Below the pieces are notes generated by a model that searched no databases, was not told where the DNA came from, and worked only from the letters and a program-made list of their open reading frames with translations. Source: Hymenoscyphus infarciens (lineage: Eukaryota > Ascomycota > Leotiomycetes > Helotiales > Helotiaceae). From it: DNA of 37,513 bases. The stretch lies in NCBI GenBank assembly GCA_001414345.1, contig LLCB01000434.1, positions 1 to 37,513 of the forward strand. The letters run 5' to 3'. Within the stretch, counting starts at the first letter, position 1; the number at the start of each line of letters is the position of its first letter. Shown piece by piece: positions 22,188-34,379 of the stretch. Position numbers and translations under genes: made by a program.

Positions 22188-23604
22188 AAGTGAGATAAGA
22201 GGGAGTGGGTGACTGTGGTAGGGGTATGCTATCTTGGTTTGTAACTTTGGATGGGGAGCCTTGGATTTGAATTTAGGATGTAAGAGAATAATTCAAGACC
22301 GCTAGAATATTATAAGACTAAACTACAATCGCCCGCGTGCTATATTCCTTTATTATTGCTCAACTTGACGGATTTTGGAACCAGTGTTGGCTTTCCTGAT
22401 ACAACTGGTCGTACTAGCTTCGTTGAAAATTAATGTATTGGGCATGGGTAATTGAAATGTGGCAACTCTACTTCCAAGATGGACAGCGGCTGTGACATGG
22501 AACGTTTGGTGCGGTAGAACTTAGAGTTACCCATCTTTAAGATGAGGCGTGCTTGTGCAATATTCCATTGTGTGCTTTGAGAGGTACGTCCCTAAACTTG
22601 GCTGAACGGACGAGCATGATTCAGTAGCTAGTGGAGATTCGATGGTGCATAAAAAGCAGTAATTATAAAGAGGATTTCTGTACAAAACTAGTATAAAGCA
22701 TTCACTACGAGTATTCCGCAAGGTGACCAAGGGAAAAGGTAAATAGTTTGGTGAAGTGAACGTGCAAGGCTTAGGGCAAACAGAATTGGGGTCTGAACTT
22801 GTGCGCTTCTGTGTTGTGCCCAGGTCGCCAAATCAAAAATTTCTGTGAAGGGTCACTATATAGAGTAGGGTATACAATGGTCGAATGGATAGTGGGGGCA
22901 TGGCACTTTACGATTTGGGGGGTCTCAGCTCTCGGTATGCTTATTTCTCTTCTATTTTTTGCAACTTAAACCATAGATGAGGTTTCTTTAATAAAATTCA
23001 AACCTGAGGTGTACTGTACACAGGAAGAGTTGGAGTTTCAATGTTGACTATCATCAAACTTAAGCGAAGCTATTGAGTTGCTAAAATAGCAAATTAAGAA
23101 GAAATTATCGCGATTTCGGAATATCGTGGGTTAGGAGGGCAAATAAAAAACACCTCTTGTTATAAACATCCCGAGCTTTACACTCTCGTACGCCCCTTCT
23201 CATATTGTTTCCGAGACTTTTAGAACAATCCATCCATTCTTCAAGAACGTTTAGAACACTTCAACCCCGAATTTTAGAATCTTCCAAATGTCCTAGGAGA
23301 ATAGATAGATGTAGTTGTTCTAAAACATATTAATATACTACTCACGGAGAAGGTGTACCTATAGAAAAGCCCGAATCTCTTAGGTATGGACTACAACACT
23401 TCCTCATTGTGTCAATTGCTCTCGTGTCTTGGCTTTGGATTGCTCTAGCGTTTCTTTGCCTCCGCAGTAGATGATTAGTCAACAACAAGTTGATTCTTTC
23501 TACTGAAGAGCAGTGCTTTGATGATAATGTTTTACCTTCCTCACCTACTTCATTCTGTTGATGGGAGCAGTCATAGCTGTTGAACATCTGTACCTGTCAC
23601 GTGA
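22188..23604. other. Intergenic DNA downstream of the dynamin gene
   Basis: Ordinary composition up to about 23.6 kb. It includes the 3' UTR of the GTPase gene (AATAATT near 22287 could serve in 3'-end formation; weak). Minus-strand frames at 22527-22730 and 23342-23587 have no recognisable domain or splice pattern and are not called. No RNA gene was recognised. Confidence 0.55.
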
Positions 23605-23707
23605 TGTAGGTCTTCCTAAACCCTCTTATATATAAGTAGAGAGTAATTCCCCTCTAGAATTGCTTAAGTAATATAATTATATCGAACCTTATACTATCCT
23701 TTTAACA
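23605..23707 (+). repeat. Possible 5' LTR (or its remnant) of copia-2
   Basis: Begins TGTAGG and ends TTTTAACA, directly followed by GGTTATAAGCC, which resembles the primer-site region that follows TAACA in fungal copia-like LTRs. The start coincides with the composition change. At 103 bp it is short, and no second copy was found in the window, so this is tentative. Confidence 0.4.
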
Positions 23708-24499
23708 GGTTATAAGCCTAGAATTCTACCCTAGACTTATTAATTAAATTACTACTAAGTCTCTAAATAATTCCTTAACCTAGTATAAGCGTATTCTACT
23801 AATAGATATATAAGTTATTATAATTTAAAAACAGGATCCTTTATATCTATTATCCCTAGTATTACTACCTCTAATTCATCTTAATACATATTATAATAAA
23901 AGTACTAAGATATCTAAGTACTAAAATACTAGATTAACTCCTAATCTAGCCTATATAGCTCCTTAGTAGTAAAAAACTCAGCGACTTTAAAGAAGTTAAA
24001 AACTACTAACCTCTTAATATACTACCTAGATAGCTTACAAAATTATATTAATATAAGCGAAAATTTTAAAATAAATATATTAAAAGAAATAAGGTCTTAG
24101 AAGATTACTAAGAGCTATACTAAGAGCTAATTTAGAATAAGTTAAGAAAGGCTAGGAGTAGTCTTAAGAAAGCGCTTCCTAGCTTATTAAATAATAAAGA
24201 AGATAAGATAGTACTTATCTATATTATACTTTAGACCTAATCTTTTTCTCTATTATACTTAAACTCTTCTTTAAACTTATCTTAAATACTTTTATAAAGA
24301 CAACCTACTTAAAGACTCTAACTATATACCCTCTAATCTAGAATCTACATCTGAAACTGAATCTAAAACTAATACTAGCTCTAATACTATTAAATTATCC
24401 TTATTAGAAAACGAACTTCTTCCTCCTCTTCTAAGCTCTATAAATATCTTTAGACTCTATACTAAAGAACCTTTATCTATTACTCCTACCTCCTCTACT

Positions 24500-25850
24500 C
24501 TTAGCCTACCTAGCTCTCCTTAATTATATCTACTAAAAATTAAACTTAGAATAATATCTAAGAGCTTAATAAAGCTAACTAGACTAAATAGGAAAGACGA
24601 GTTATTAATAGCTTCTATATTAAAGACTACTACTATAAGTAGCTTATTACCTATAAGAAGTAGTAACTAGATACTCTTCTAGTAGTATAAGCTATAGGTC
24701 TTAGATAAGCTATTATCTTAGAACTAATAATAGCTAAGAAGAAAGAATATAGAAAGAAGAATAAAGAATAAGTTAAATTCTTAGACGTCAGATCCTATAT
24801 AATACGTAGTAAGTATAGCTTTCTAGCTAGGAACTATATTAAGAATAATAGTAACGATGTCTTATAACTTCTTATAAAACTTAAGAATAGATTTTAGCTT
24901 AAAGGATTAGTATAATTTAATCGACTTATAAGCGAGCTCTTATCCTTATAGCTTAACGTCTTTACTTCTATTTAAGAGTATAACTCTCGGTTCTTCTAGA
25001 TCGATTATAAGCTCTTACTTATCTTACTAGATACTAAACTTAAGGATCCTTAGTTTAGCTAACTCTATATATTTAGCCTTACTCTAGTATATAATACTTT
25101 TAAAGAATATTAGGCCTAGACTTATAACTACGTTAATAATACTAGCTATATTATACCTATTAATAAACTTATAGTAGTAGTCTAAAAGAAGGAATAGTAT
25201 ATAACAATAGATACTAATAATATAATAATAGACATACTCGCTTATAAATAATCTAGAACTAATAAAATACTAAAATATATATACTATAGAAAAATATATT
25301 ATCTAGAAATAAACTATATTAAGAAATATCCTTATCTAAAGCTAGCTTATAATAAGCGAATAGCTAATAAGGTAGCTATAAAAGCTACTAAACGTAAAAA
25401 GCGTCCTCGCCTCTAAAGTAATACCTAGGATTAGAAAAAGAAGTTAAAAGATAAGAATACTAAGACTACTACTATAGTATTTATAAGACTATTAGTTATT
25501 AACTAAAACAACGAAGCCGACTACTACTCTATCTCTTATTAGGCTTAGATAGTATATCTTATACTAAATCTTAAAGTACTAAGAGCTTCGACGTCTAAAT
25601 CCTTATTATAAAGATAGATTATTAATAGTAGATGTTTTAAATCTATCTATTATTAGAAGTTACTCTTTATAAATCTAAGGCCTCTAGACCTTAATAAACT
25701 ATAAGTAGTAGTAGGTATTAGTAGAATACGATTATCTATTATCTTTAAAGGAATAGTAAAGTTGGTTATAGAAATAGAAACTAGACTATAGATACTACTA
25801 CTCTCTAATATACTCTACTACTCTACTCTAAAAGCTAACTTTCTTTCTTT
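24500..25850 (+). pseudogene. Ruined copia gag and protease (copia-2)
   Basis: The gag-like part has readings such as RKDELLIASILKTTTISSLL (about 24.59 kb). The protease-side part about 25.62-25.79 kb reads SRCFKSIYYQKLLFINLRPL then VVVGISRIRLSIIFKGIVKL, fitting the segment that follows the DSGA motif in copia (..HMT..LF..., then ...V.VG.G..L...G.G). The DSGA motif itself is not clear. Stops occur throughout. Confidence 0.55.
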
Positions 25851-25900
25851 TTTATAGCTACTAAATAAGAGACTCTAGGTAGACTTATAGAAAACATATA

Positions 25901-26332
25901 ACGAGCTCGGAACCACGGGTCTATACGTTTAGAGCATTTTGAAGATTTTGCTGATTTTGATGATTTTTAGCCTCTTACTAATAATATGCTCGCTAAATTC
26001 TAGATAAAACATAGTATTATCTTAATACCTTACCTCTCTACTTTATCTGATATAAATCCTATAGAGAAGTACTAGTAGTGGATTAAATAACAACTTTATA
26101 GAAGATAATACTAACCTACTACTATAGAGGAAATACACTAAGCAGTTATAGAGAAATAGAAGGCTATACCTTAGAATTAGATAAATAAGTTAATTTTAAA
26201 GCAGGAATATTAAGTTACTATACTTATACAACGCTATAGGTAGTGTACTTCTAATTAAATTAAGTTACTATTTATTAATATAATAATTTATCGTAAAAAT
26301 GCTCTAAACGTATAGACTCGTAGTTCCGAGCT
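25901..26332 (+). mobile_element. Internally deleted Tc1/mariner-like element
   Basis: Terminal inverted repeats of 37 bp (25904-25940 and 26296-26332, starting AGCTCGGAAC) match at 35 of 37 positions, the two differences being C/T and G/A. TATA flanks both sides (25897-25900 and 26333-26336), consistent with TA-targeted insertion, though the left end carries three extra bases. Inside, about 26014-26200, is the end of a DDE transposase: IPYLSTLSDINPIEKY.. (typical PPYSPDLNPIE..W) and PTTIEEIH.AVIEK. The N-terminal and central parts are missing. It keeps more TG than the copia DNA around it, so it may have been little touched by RIP. Confidence 0.82.
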
Positions 26333-26349
26333 TATAAGTATATTTAGAC

Positions 26350-27450
26350 TCTATTAAATACTAAAACCCTATACGTCTATAAACTTACTATTAAAGATAA
26401 CCTCTAGATATTAATACTAGGAACTCTTCCTAGTACTATAATTTAGCCTATAGAGCGTAAAGGACTTCTAGTACTTCTAAGCTAATATAAGCTCCTACTA
26501 CGCTCTCGTCTATACTTTAAAATATTAGCTAAAGCCTAGATCGCCTATACTAATAAGCTAGCTAATATAACTTAGTATACTTACTTAGAATATATAAGTA
26601 ATAAAGTAATTAAGGCACTTTATAAAAGATCTTATAATATAGATAAAAAGACATATATAGAAGGCTATATCTATACCACTTATATAGAAGGGTATATAAA
26701 ATCAGTTTCTTATTTAGACTATATAGAGCCTAGACGTTACTCTATAGAATTAGTATATATAGACATTATAGGACCTCTAAAACCTAGACTATTTAGTTTT
26801 TAATACTAGATATACTTTTACTATAATAAAATAAAAGACGTAGAAGCTTATAATATAAAACATAAAAGTAATATATTAGCCTATTTTAAGGAATATAAGG
26901 CTACCTATAAGCGCTTTAAACGATAGATCTATTATATTTGTAGTAATAATAAGAGTAAATATATTAGTACTACTCTTAGTAAATATCTTAAAAAAGAAGG
27001 TATTATACTTAAAACTATAATTCTAAATAATCCTAAGATGAATAAAGCTACTAAACACCTAGACTAAACCTTATAGTAGATAGTAGAGATAATAAGAAGG
27101 CACTACTTTAACTTTTATACTAACTACCTTTAGCTTAAATTATTATAAACCTCTATCTATCTTTATTAAAGACGTATTTATATAGCTACTAAAATTTCCT
27201 CTTTTAAGGCTATTACTAGCTTATACCCTTATATTAATTACTTAAGAATTATAAGGTTATAATATATAGTTCTTAAAAATAAGCTTAAAAAGAGTAAGCC
27301 TAAAAAGGCTTAAACTTTTTCTAGACGCCTAATAGGCTATAAAGGAGATTATATTAAGTAGATCTAGACTATTAATAAGAAAATCGTTTAAGCTAATAAT
27401 ATTTATATTAATAAAATATAAGTTAACTTATAAGAGAAAGAACTAGTACC
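26350..27450 (+). pseudogene. Ruined copia integrase (copia-2)
   Basis: Readings through stops: a pre-integrase part with GTLPSTII.PIERK (about 26.42 kb), then SIELVYIDIIGPLKPR (about 26.75 kb; copia has H.D..GP), IILNNPKMNKATKHLD.TL (about 27.02 kb; the region of the catalytic Glu), and RRLIGYKGD (about 27.33 kb; copia has a similar R..GY). This order is diagnostic of a copia integrase. Confidence 0.75.
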
Positions 27451-28129
27451 TAAAGTCCTTACCTCTAAGATTACTCTAGACTAACGACTTAATAAAGTAG
27501 ATCCTAATTAATAACAAAGTAAGATAGTTAACTTTGAAGCTAATCTTATATTTAAAATTAAGAGAGCTACTATAGATACTACTAAAGTAGTTATAAAGCT
27601 AATTAAGAAGTCTTATAAACATAAGTTATAGACTACTAGTAGGACACGCTAGTAGAAGATAAAAGATTAAAGACCTATACCTCTAAGAGAAAGGGGTTAA
27701 ATAAAGAAACTATAAGTATATCTAAGACTAGGCTACTTACTACCTTTGCCTAAGCTCGAAGGCTCTAGATTTATAGAGCTGTCTAACGATTTAGAAAACG
27801 ATATCCTAGTACTTCGTTAAAACAAAGAAGTAACACCCCCGTCTACCTTACTACTACTAAAGCTTATAATCGTTATATACTATAATCTAGCTATACCTAC
27901 TACTATAAGAGTATTAAGGTTATAAATATATTAAAGGTTATAACCTCTTATAGACGACGATAGCTCTAACCTTAGTAGTCCTAGAACCTTACTAGACGAT
28001 ATAGTAGACTATATAGATAACTATAGCCTTCGACTAGTACTCTCTTCTAACCTACTACTATTCGCTCTTATCTACTAGCTAATCGACGAGTCATAGTTTA
28101 TAGTAGTACTACTAGCCTAAGTATAATAT

Positions 28130-29640
28130 AACGTTTTTAAACTATAAATATATAAATAAGCCTACGTCTATACTAAAGCTAAGAAATGGATAGAGGCTGA
28201 AGATAAGAAAGTAGACTCTATTAAGGAAAATAACACTTAGAAGGTAGTAGATAGACTAGTAAACTAAAAAGTTCTTATAGATAAATAGGTTTATAAACTT
28301 AAGATAGGTAATAAAGGTTAGGTTACCTAGTATAAGGCCTACTAGGTAGTCTACGGTTTTAAATAAGAAGAGAGCATCGACTTTAATAAAACCTTTACTA
28401 TTATTATAAAGCTAATAAGCTATAAACTTATCTTTATAATTACTACTACTCTAAACTAGAAGATTAAATAGATAGACGTTAAAACTGCCTTTTTATATAG
28501 TAATATTAAAGAAGAGGTCTATATAGAACTCCTAAATAGTAGAGAGGATAATACTAAAGTCTATAAACTTAAAAAAGTACTCTATAGATTAAAATAAGCT
28601 TCTAAAGTCTAGTATAATACTCTCTATAGCTTTCTAAAAACGCTTAGCTTTAAACTACTTAATATAGATACTAAGGTCTTCTATTATAAAGATATTATTA
28701 TTATAACCTATGTCAACGACCTTCTTATTACTAGTAGCTTAATAAAAGAAATTAATAAAATTAAGATAGTACTTAGTTAATAATTTAAGATATCTAATCT
28801 TAGACTAATAGCCTTCTATCTTAGAATAATAATAACTTATAATAGGAGGTAACGTACTCTTTGGTTAGAATAATACGCCTATATTAAAAAAATACTTTAT
28901 AACTTTAATATACTTAAAGCTAAGATATATTATACGTTGATAAAAGTAAATAATTATCTTATAAGTACCTCTAAAGACTATAAGGCGTTAAAGACCTTTA
29001 AACGTTAATATTAGTCTATAATAGGCTTACTTATATATATTATACTTAGTACTCGACTAGATATTACTTACTCTATATCTATTATAAGTAGATTCTTATC
29101 TAATCTAACCGATAAATATTAGACGACGGTGAAATAAATTATACGTTATCTTAAGAGTATTATAAGCTACGACTTAGTGTTTTAAGATAAGCTTAAGAGA
29201 CTTATAAGCTATTTAGATACTAACTAGGCTAGATACTACGAAACTAGATAATCTACTTTTAGATACCTCTTTAATATTAGTAGCGATACTATCTTATAGT
29301 TATCTAAAAGATAGGCTATAGTCTTACTATTCTTATATAAAGTAGAACTTAAGAGAGAGACAAATACTATAAACGAAGCTATTTAGCTATAACGTCTCTT
29401 AGACTAGCTTATCTTAGAGACTAAACTAAGAGTTATTATAGTAATCCTCTATAATAATTAAGAGGCTATAGCACTTATAAAAAACCCTATCTACTATAAC
29501 TATACTAAGTATATTACTACCTAAGACGCTAAGGTTAGAGAAGCATAAGCTGAAGAATATATAAACCTTATATTTATTAGTATAAAAGAGTAAGTAGTAG
29601 ACGGACTTATAAAACCTCTTCCTATAATAGCACGCTATTC
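28130..29640 (+). pseudogene. Ruined copia reverse transcriptase / RNase H (copia-2)
   Basis: Clear series on the plus strand: KEWMEAEDKEVDSIKENNT, TQYKAY.VVYGF (about 28.32 kb), IDVKTAFLYSNIKEEVYIEL (about 28.47-28.53 kb), VYKLKKVLYRLK, then YVNDLLIT at 28709 where the catalytic box is YVDDLL; GAC became AAC. RNase H follows to GLIKPLPIIAR at about 29.61 kb. Gln/Trp positions are TAA/TAG. Confidence 0.85.
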
Positions 29641-29666
29641 TAGATTATTATATAATAGCACTATTC

Positions 29667-30098
29667 TAAATTATTAGTATTTATAAAACTACCGATACCT
29701 CTAAGTAGTGCTAATACCTCTAATATCTCTAAGGCTGAGATTACAAATAACCGATACTTATATAAGCGAAGTACTAAAGATATTAATGTCTAATATTTAT
29801 ATATAGAAGAGATTAAGATTTAGATATTATATATTTAGCTTTTTAAAGGATTAGAGGTTATATATTTAGCTTTTTAGCTCTTATTATTTAGTATTAGCTA
29901 TATTAGACAGAGCTCGGTTATTATTATTATTAGAACTTAGAAGCTTCTAAACTCTTATATATAGACGTTTATATTTAGTATAGAAGAGAGATAGTTATTA
30001 TTTTCTTCTATATTAATACCTAGTATCTATATATATTATTCTACTATATATACTCCTATATACCTCTACTATAGTTATATATATTTCGTACTATTATA
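29667..30098 (+). repeat. 5' LTR (type B) of the gypsy chromovirus
   Basis: 432 bp, similar end to end to the solo LTR at 4650-5016. It ends CGTACTATTATA like all LTRs of this group. The following internal sequence (CTTTACTAGTAATAGC) resembles that after the 5' LTR of the gag-only element (CTTTACTAGAAATAGC), tying the two elements together. Confidence 0.75.
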
Positions 30099-30949
30099 TA
30101 AAAATAATAACTCTTCTTTACTAGTAATAGCTTTAATAATATCTCCTTTAAGCTTATTACTACTCTTTATTTAGAAGTTAATTTACTCTCGATTTAGAAT
30201 ATTATAATAGTATTCTTAAATAGCTAGGTAATTAGAGACTACCTAGATAGCTAGTAATACTAGGGTTTAGTATTTATATAGATAGCTAGTAAAAATCGTG
30301 TTTTAGTATACGTTAAGAGATTAGAATATACTAAGTATTTCTTAAGAGTTCTAATAACCTTAGATTTAGTAAATAAGTTAACTTATAATAGTTATTTAGA
30401 AGGCTTCTAAATCTAATCTTACCTTCTCTCTCTCTAATTTAATATTTAATATATTAGAATCTAGAGTAACCCTAGGTCTCTCTTAAGCTCTACTCTTAAG
30501 TATAGAGCCTCTTTTTAGAGAATAAAGTTAAGCCTCTACTAAAAGGTCTCTAACTTAGTACTATATCTCTAAGAATAGTAAGAAGCCTAAGAATAATAAA
30601 GGTAAAGGCCTAGTACTTAGAAGCTAGAGAGATTAATAGAACTTCTTTAATATAGACGAGATATAGAGTATAATCTAAGCTATAGAGGCTAAGAATTAAG
30701 AAAAAGAATAGAGAATTTTAAAGTAAGATAATTAGATTACTTAATTATTAGACCTAGTATAGTAAATTAGTTAATAACTACTAAATAATAAATAAAGTCT
30801 AAGTCTTATCTAACTTATATAAATACCTTCTTCTATCTCTTTAAACTATTATTATAGGTAAGACTCTACTTTTAATATTCCTTCTTTATAATAACCTACT
30901 TTATATCTATAATCTAAAAGTATCTTAAAAGCCTTTTAACCTATTAAAA

Positions 30950-31450
30950 GTAAGATTATAGAGAAAATTAAACTTTTAGATAATAGCGTTTTACTTATAT
31001 ATAAGTAATAGAGAATATTAATATATAATTGATTTTATATAAATACTAACTATTATTAAACACCTTTAACTTATAAAGCTCTTATTTAAAGAATAATAAT
31101 AAAACTTACCTAGAACTACTTAGAGTCTTAATATAAGTCTAATATAAGTAAGATAATATTTAAGGATTATAAAGAAATAATTAAACTTCTTAATACCTAC
31201 TATTTAACTAGTTATAAGAAGAAGAATACTTAAAACGTGTTTTAGTCTCTTTAGATAGAATAAAAGAGTTATATAGAAGAAAGTTTTATAGAATTTAAAA
31301 GTTGCTTTTTAAGTATAGTAATACTTAGAGAAGTATCTAAGTAAGATAAGTTCTACTATATATAAGATAAGCTTATACCTTAGCTCTAAATCTAATTAGT
31401 TAATAGTAAAAGATACTAGAATACTAACTTTAATAAGATAATAAGAGACC
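30950..31450 (+). pseudogene. Ruined gypsy gag
   Basis: Reads LLDNSVLLIY, TNYY.TPLTYKALI, NYLES.YKS, IIKLLNTYYLTSYKKKN, FIEFKSCFLSIVI and KFYYI.DKLIP.L with stops at Gln/Trp sites. The same order occurs in the gag-only element at 6.75-7.3 kb. Confidence 0.7.
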
Positions 31451-31939
31451 TATTATTTATAGATAAGGAATAGTACTATAATACTAAGTTATATATAACT
31501 AGTATAATAAGTGCTAAAAAACCTATTATAATAAGCTTATTATACTAAAAGCTTAATACTAACTAAACTTTATCTAGTTTCTTAATAAAACTCTTACTAC
31601 CTTTATATAGACTTTATTCTACTTCTTAAAAAACTTCTTAAACTCTTAAGCCTTCTTCTACTAGTAAAAGATTAAAGACTTTGTCTATAGACTAACTTCT
31701 TATTAGTATAAAGTATTATAATTATAGGAAACCTAGGTATATTAAGTCTAACTATCTTAATCTACTTAGTATTAATAAGATAGAGGAGGATAATTAACTT
31801 AAGGAAGAATAACTACTTAAAGAGTACTCTAACTCTAATCTAAGTTAAGAGGAAAACAAAGAGGCTTAGGTAAAAATACCTTTCTAGACTTATATAAATA
31901 TAATCTAGCTAGACTTAACCTTTTTAAACTTATAAGAGG

Positions 31940-34060
31940 AAAATAGTTCTTTATAAATACTACTCTTAGTATATAAAGATATAGTATTAAAATATAAGCT
32001 TTAGTAGATATAGAAGTAAATAAGTACCTATTTCTAAATTAACTCTTAGTCTTATAATTATTAAAAGTAATAGGTTTAAAGATCTAGAAACTATCTTATT
32101 TAGTATTTATTTATAAATATAATAATAGTACTAAAAGCTAGGTAAATTAGTTTATATAACTATATCTAAATATAGATAAACGTTATATTTATAACTACCT
32201 TTTTATTATCTTAGATCTTAGATAATAAGACCTAATTATTAGTAATAAGTAGTTAAACTATTTTAAAGTTCTTCTTAACCTTTTAAAGAACTAGATTACT
32301 TAGCTAGCTAAATACCTCTTAACTCTCTACTATAATAAGGAAATTTTACTTTCTCTTTCTAGCTAGAACTAGAAACCTTTTTTAAATTACTAGTTAGATA
32401 TAAATTAAAGAGAATATACTATCTAGTAATAAGAAAGACGTAAAAAGAGTAGACTTATATATATAGCTAAGTTATTACTTCTATTTATAATAATACCTTT
32501 TAAAATTTTAATATCTAACTTTAGTCTAAAGCTCTTATAAACTACTAGTATAGTATTAAAAGGCTAGACTTTATACTCTTTTATTTATAAAATAAGTATA
32601 AACATAATATATTATAATATAAAATAGCCTAATTTAGAATTTTATATAATAAGCTTTTATAAGCTAGATTAGGTTATTAATAAGAGATTAGCTCTTTTCT
32701 AAGATAATAATAAGATAAGAGCTCTAATATAGGCCTAACTCCTAAAGTATTACTTATTCTATAAAGACGTATTCTTAAAAGTAGCTTTTAATAAGCTTTC
32801 TCTTTACTATAAATATAATTATAAGATTACTTTAAATAAGCTACTTCTTAACTCCTTTTTATCTCTATATTAATAGTTAATTATAAAGTTTAAGACTATA
32901 AAAGAGTATTTTATAAAGAACCTAGATAAGAGGTTTATTATTAATAGTAATAGCTCTTTTACCTCTCTAATACTCTTTATTAAAAAGGCTAATAATAATA
33001 AGTTATAGTTTTATATTAATTATAAGAAGCTAAATACTCTAACCTAAAACAATTCTTACTTAATCTCTTATATTAATAAGCTCCTTTCTAGGATAAGAAT
33101 AGCTAAAATCTTTACTAAATTAGATATTAGATAAGCTTTCTATTATATCTAAATAGACTCTAACTTAGAAGAGATAACTATATTTAGAACTAGGTATAAT
33201 ATATATAAATATAAGGTTCTCTCTTTTAGACTTTATAATAGCTCTACTACTTATTAATATTATATAAATAACGTCTTAATTAACTATTTAAATAACTTCT
33301 ATATTACTTACTTAGATAATATTTTAATTTATTTAAATATTATTAAAGAATATAAGAAATAGATTAAGAAGGTTCTAAATTAGCTCTAAGAAGTAAGACT
33401 TTAGATAGATATTAAGAAAAGTAAATTTAGTATTACTAGAGTTAAATACTTAAGATTTATCTTAACTATAAAAAGACTTAAAGTTAACTTAGAAAAAGTA
33501 GAGCCTTTATAAAACTAGGTCTAACCTAATACTATAATAGGTATAAAGTCTTATCTAAGGTTTATAAGATTCTATAGATAATTTATTAAAGGTTATACTA
33601 AAATCGCTAAACCTCTAACTATAATAATATACTTTATAAAGCTATTTCTATAAACATCTAAATATAAAGAAGCCTTTAAAACACTAAAGACTAGGCTTCT
33701 TATAATTTAAATACTATACTACTTTAACTTTAATTATAATATAAAGGTAGAAATAAACTCTTTAGAAAGAGTAATAGTAGGTATATTCTTATAATAATAT
33801 AATAGCTTTTAGTACTTTATTAGGTTCTACTTATACGTCCTAGTTAGCTATAAATTAAACTAAGAGATCTATAATAAAGAGCTATCTATTATTATAGAAG
33901 CTTTTAAGAAATAGCGCTTTAAACTTATATTATATTAAAAGTATATTAATATATATTTAGATTATAAATTATTAGAATACTTTATAATAACTAAGCTACT
34001 TATAGCTAAGTAAGTCTAATAGATAGAGTTTCTATTAGACTTTAACTTCTAGATCTAATT
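31940..34060 (+). pseudogene. Ruined gypsy protease, reverse transcriptase and RNase H
   Basis: The protease is suggested by AL.. then QIQKQISTYF near 31.99 kb (expected LVDTGA; weak). The reverse transcriptase is plain: FYINYKKLNTLT.NNSYLIS (about 33.01 kb), IAKIFTKLDIR.AFYYI (about 33.10 kb), FRTRYNIYKYKVLSFRLYNS (about 33.19 kb) and YLDNILIYL at 33309. The usual box is YLDD; TTGGATGAT would become the observed TTAGATAAT by two TG-to-TA changes. RNase H follows with FNYNIKVEINS, SYKLN.EIYNKEL and LDYKLLEYF. Confidence 0.85.
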
Positions 34061-34379
34061 TATATCTAAGAAGAGTAATTAAAAAGTAGATATATTAACC
34101 TAATATAAGTAAGACTTAAAAACCTATAATTAAGCTAAAGTAGATAGCTACTTATATATCCTTTTAGTATCTAATTATTTAGACCTCTAAATTAACGCTA
34201 AACTTACTTAGACCTTTTTATAAGAATAGTCTACCTCTCTTAATATAATTTAGTTAGACGTTATTCTAAGAATAAGTTTAAATATAATTTAAAAGTTAAA
34301 AGAAGATAACCTATACTCTTTTTAGAAAGAACGTTATAAACTTCTAGATAGATACTACCTCTTATTAGATAATTTACTA

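Larger units (their letters stand above)
23605..29666 (+). mobile_element. Ty1/copia retrotransposon (copia-2), 3' end interrupted
   Basis: Plus-strand order is gag-like region (about 24.5-25.4 kb), protease (about 25.6-25.8 kb), integrase (about 26.35-27.45 kb), reverse transcriptase and RNase H (about 28.15-29.63 kb): the Ty1/copia order. A possible short 5' LTR is at 23605-23707. No matching 3' LTR follows; instead the gypsy LTR starts at 29667, only some 40 bases after the typical end motif (GLIKPLP, for ADGLTKALP). The rest of copia-2 is therefore expected beyond the gypsy element, outside this window. A Tc1-like element sits at 25901-26332. It is less damaged than copia-1 in places but has stops throughout. 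Confidence 0.82.

Noticed and set aside
23342..23587. 81-codon open frame on the minus strand near the second block
   Set aside because: No recognisable domain, and next to a transposon edge; an expressed transcript would be needed.
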